DNA of 9,049 bases from Ilumatobacter sp. (GTDB lineage Bacteria; Actinomycetota; Acidimicrobiia; Acidimicrobiales; Ilumatobacteraceae): the NCBI GenBank assembly GCA_029263275.1, contig JAJCXU010000460.1, positions 1-9,049 of the forward strand. The letters are read 5' to 3'. A model generated the notes under the pieces. The model made no database searches and was not told the DNA's origin. It saw only the letters and a program-made list of their open reading frames with translations. Positions 7,113 through 9,049 of this stretch are shown here, one piece after another. Within the stretch, counting starts at the first letter, position 1. Each line of letters begins with the position of its first letter. Both the position numbers and the translations under genes were made by a program.

Positions 7113-9049
7113 TCAGCCTCGAGGCGGGGTCTGCTGGTCGACGGTCCAGCGATACATCTGCTCTTGCGGGTGCGGCTCGAAGACGTCGGTCGGCCCCATG
7201 CGGTGCCACGTGTCGTCAGGTTGGAGTTCCCAGCACACGATGCCGTCGGCGAGTTGGAAGTCGATGGCCTGATCGAGCCAGGCGCGATGACGTTGGTGCT
7301 CGATCGGCACGAGGACCTCGACGCGTCGATTGAGGTTGCGCGGCATCAGGTCAGCGGACCCGATGAGATGGATCTCGTCGCTTCGCGCGCCCGGAAGGCG
7401 CCCGTTCACGACGACGTTGCCGTTCTTGAAGCGGTAGATCCGACTGTGTTCGAGATATCGACCGAGGATGCTGCGGACTCGAATGTTCTCGCTCATCCCG
7501 GGCACACCTGGGCGGAGGCAGCAGATACCGCGGACCAGCAGTTCGATGTGCACTCCCGCTTCGCTCGCGGTATAGAGCGCCTCGACCATCTCCTCATCGG
7601 CGATCGAGTTGCACTTCATCACGATTTCGCCGTCGGTACCGAAGCTGGTCTCGTGTTCGATCAGGTCGAGCAGCTGGCGCCGCAGGTCACGCGGCGCAAC
7701 GAGCAGCGTCGAGTAGTCGTGTGCACGGCTGTACCCGGTGAGGTGGTTGAACAATTGCGCGGCGTCGGCACCGATGTTCGGGTCACACGTGATGACGCCG
7801 AGGTCTTCGTAGATGCGCGCGGTCTTGCTGTTGTAGTTGCCGGTTCCGATGTGGACGTAGCGACGCAATTGGTCGCCATCGTCGCGAACGACGAGCACCA
7901 CCTTGCTGTGTGTCTTCAAGCCGACCATGCCGTAGACCACGTGCACGCCGGCACGTTCGAGCTGCTTCGCCCATTGCACGTTGGTGGCCTCGTCGAAGCG
8001 CGCCTTGATCTCGACGAGCACGGCGACCTGCTTGCCGCGATCGGCAGCCTTCATCAGGCTCCGGATGATCGCGCTGTCGCCGCCCGCGCGGTACAGAGTC
8101 ATCTTGATCGACTGCACGTTCACGTCGTCGGCGGCTTGCGAGATGAACTCTTCGACGCTGCTCGAGAAGCTTTCGTACGGATGGTGGACCATCACGGCGC
8201 GGTGCCGGACGACGTCGAAGATCGGTCGGTCGCCCTCGTCAGCGGCAGCGATCCGCCCGGCGGTGATGGGGGGCCACGGCGTGTCCTTGAGGTCCGGACG
8301 GTCGAGCGACATCAATTGGAACAGGCAACTCAGGTCGAGCGGCGAGCGGTGCAGCGTGACGTCTTCGTGCAACAAGTCGAGTTCGCGGACGAGGAGATCG
8401 AGGATCTCGTCGCCGATGTCCGACGCCACTTCGAGTCGAACGGCTTGGTTGAAGCGCCGACGACGGAGCTCCATCTCGACAGCCTCGAGCAGGTCGTCGG
8501 CTTCTTCTTCTTCCACGGTGAGGTCACCGTTGCGGCTCACCCGGAATGCTGCCCAGTTCTCGACGACCATCCCGACGAAGAGCCGATCGAGCTTGGCCCC
8601 GATGACTTGCTCAGCGAGGACGAACCGGCCGGGCGAGCATCTGATGAGCCGAGGGAACACGTCTGGCACTTTGAGTCGAGCAAACCGGCGGTCGCCAGTC
8701 TCGGGGTCAGCGACGTTCACAGCGAGCGACAGTGCGAGGTCAGAGATGTACGGGAACGGGTGGCCAGGGTCGACTGCCAACGGCGTGAGGACCGGGAACA
8801 TCCGCTCGTCATAGAAGTCGTCGAGCTCGGCACGCTCCTCAGGGGTCGTGTCGTTCCAGCCGATGATTTCCACGCCGGCGGCACGGAGTTCGGGCAGGAG
8901 ATGATCGACGAATGCCACGTCGAGACGCTCGATCATCTCCGGGACCCAGGCGGCGATGGCAGCCAGCTGTTGGGCCGGCGTGCGGCCATCCCAGGTTGGT
9001 TGATCGATGCCGGCGATCAGTTGGTCTTTGAGCGCGGCGACTCGGACTT
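7113..9049 (-). CDS. ppk1: Polyphosphate kinase (PPK1), 5' end cut by window edge
   Basis: PPK1 makes polyphosphate from ATP, reversibly, through a phosphohistidine. The frame is open to the window edge: 644 codons are visible, and the first residues VRVAALKDQ match the segment near residue 52 of E. coli PPK, so about 50 or more N-terminal residues are missing. Numbering from the internal Met at 8936, the autophosphorylated histidine is H343 in GLKTHSKVVLVV, followed by YVHIGTGNYNSKTARIYEDLG (360-380 region). The second active-site histidine is H498 in YLEHSRIYRF. Likely metal/phosphate arginines are R283 (TLYRAGGDS) and R313 (EIKARFDE). The C-terminal GSADLMPRNLNRRVEVLVPI (526-545) is diagnostic. 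All catalytic residues are intact. The Met at 8936 is not the real start. It lies upstream of pstS on the same strand, which links phosphate uptake to phosphate storage. Confidence 0.95.
   Translation of the reverse strand, partial: VRVAALKDQLIAGIDQPTWDGRTPAQQLAAIAAWVPEMIERLDVAFVDHLLPELRAAGVEIIGWNDTTPEERAELDDFYDERMFPVLTPLAVDPGHPFPYISDLALSLAVNVADPETGDRRFARLKVPDVFPRLIRCSPGRFVLAEQVIGAKLDRLFVGMVVENWAAFRVSRNGDLTVEEEEADDLLEAVEMELRRRRFNQAVRLEVASDIGDEILDLLVRELDLLHEDVTLHRSPLDLSCLFQLMSLDRPDLKDTPWPPITAGRIAAADEGDRPIFDVVRHRAVMVHHPYESFSSSVEEFISQAADDVNVQSIKMTLYRAGGDSAIIRSLMKAADRGKQVAVLVEIKARFDEATNVQWAKQLERAGVHVVYGMVGLKTHSKVVLVVRDDGDQLRRYVHIGTGNYNSKTARIYEDLGVITCDPNIGADAAQLFNHLTGYSRAHDYSTLLVAPRDLRRQLLDLIEHETSFGTDGEIVMKCNSIADEEMVEALYTASEAGVHIELLVRGICCLRPGVPGMSENIRVRSILGRYLEHSRIYRFKNGNVVVNGRLPGARSDEIHLIGSADLMPRNLNRRVEVLVPIEHQRHRAWLDQAIDFQLADGIVCWELQPDDTWHRMGPTDVFEPHPQEQMYRWTVDQQTPPRG

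Noticed and set aside
8934..8936. The ATG at 8936 as the start of polyphosphate kinase
   Set aside because: The frame remains open to the window edge and the upstream residues VRVAALKDQ match the conserved PPK N-terminal domain, so the true start is outside the window.

Overview
The window is one continuous minus-strand phosphate (Pho) locus from a high-GC actinobacterium. In transcription order, from high to low coordinates, it reads: polyphosphate kinase (5' end outside the window), a 232-base gap holding a PHO box and promoter, pstS, a 116-base gap with a large stem-loop, pstC, pstA, pstB, phoU, a SenX3-type sensor kinase, and a RegX3-type response regulator (3' end outside the window). 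High third-position GC, the SenX3/RegX3-type two-component pair, the actinobacterial 11-bp direct-repeat PHO box and the PstS lipoprotein signal ending in AAACGSDDD all point to Actinomycetota. The style of the proteins suggests Acidimicrobiia (Ilumatobacter-like), but that is an impression and not a proven placement.

Layout: 7113-9049 ppk1 (partial); 6836-7112 intergenic/5' leader with a hairpin just after the ppk1 stop, a 9-bp long-range inverted repeat, a PHO box, a tentative -10 and the pstS ribosome binding site; 5675-6835 pstS; 5559-5674 intergenic with a 20-bp stem-loop followed by a T-rich stretch; 4584-5558 pstC; 3493-4587 pstA; 2552-3496 pstB; 1812-2552 phoU; 571-1803 senX3-like; 1-578 regX3-like (partial). 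From pstC to regX3 the genes overlap by 4, 4 and 1 bases, are then separated by 8 bases, and overlap again by 8. This is a tightly coupled operon with no room for internal promoters outside coding sequence.

How it works together (known family roles plus inference): under phosphate starvation the SenX3-like kinase phosphorylates the RegX3-like regulator. The regulator should bind the PHO box upstream of pstS and switch on the high-affinity phosphate transporter (PstS lipoprotein, PstC/PstA membrane channel, PstB ATPase), together with PhoU and the two-component genes themselves. PhoU links transporter state to the kinase. Polyphosphate kinase beside it would store incoming phosphate as polyphosphate. 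The stem-loop between pstS and pstC probably lets the binding protein be made in excess of the channel.

The content is a well-known system. I found no sign of an undescribed system, mobile element, CRISPR array, tRNA or rRNA. The points worth a second look are regulatory (phased PHO-box repeats, the pstS-pstC stem-loop) and architectural (N-terminal extensions of PstA and PstB, the acidic repeat tail of PhoU, and one uninterrupted locus from ppk to regX3).
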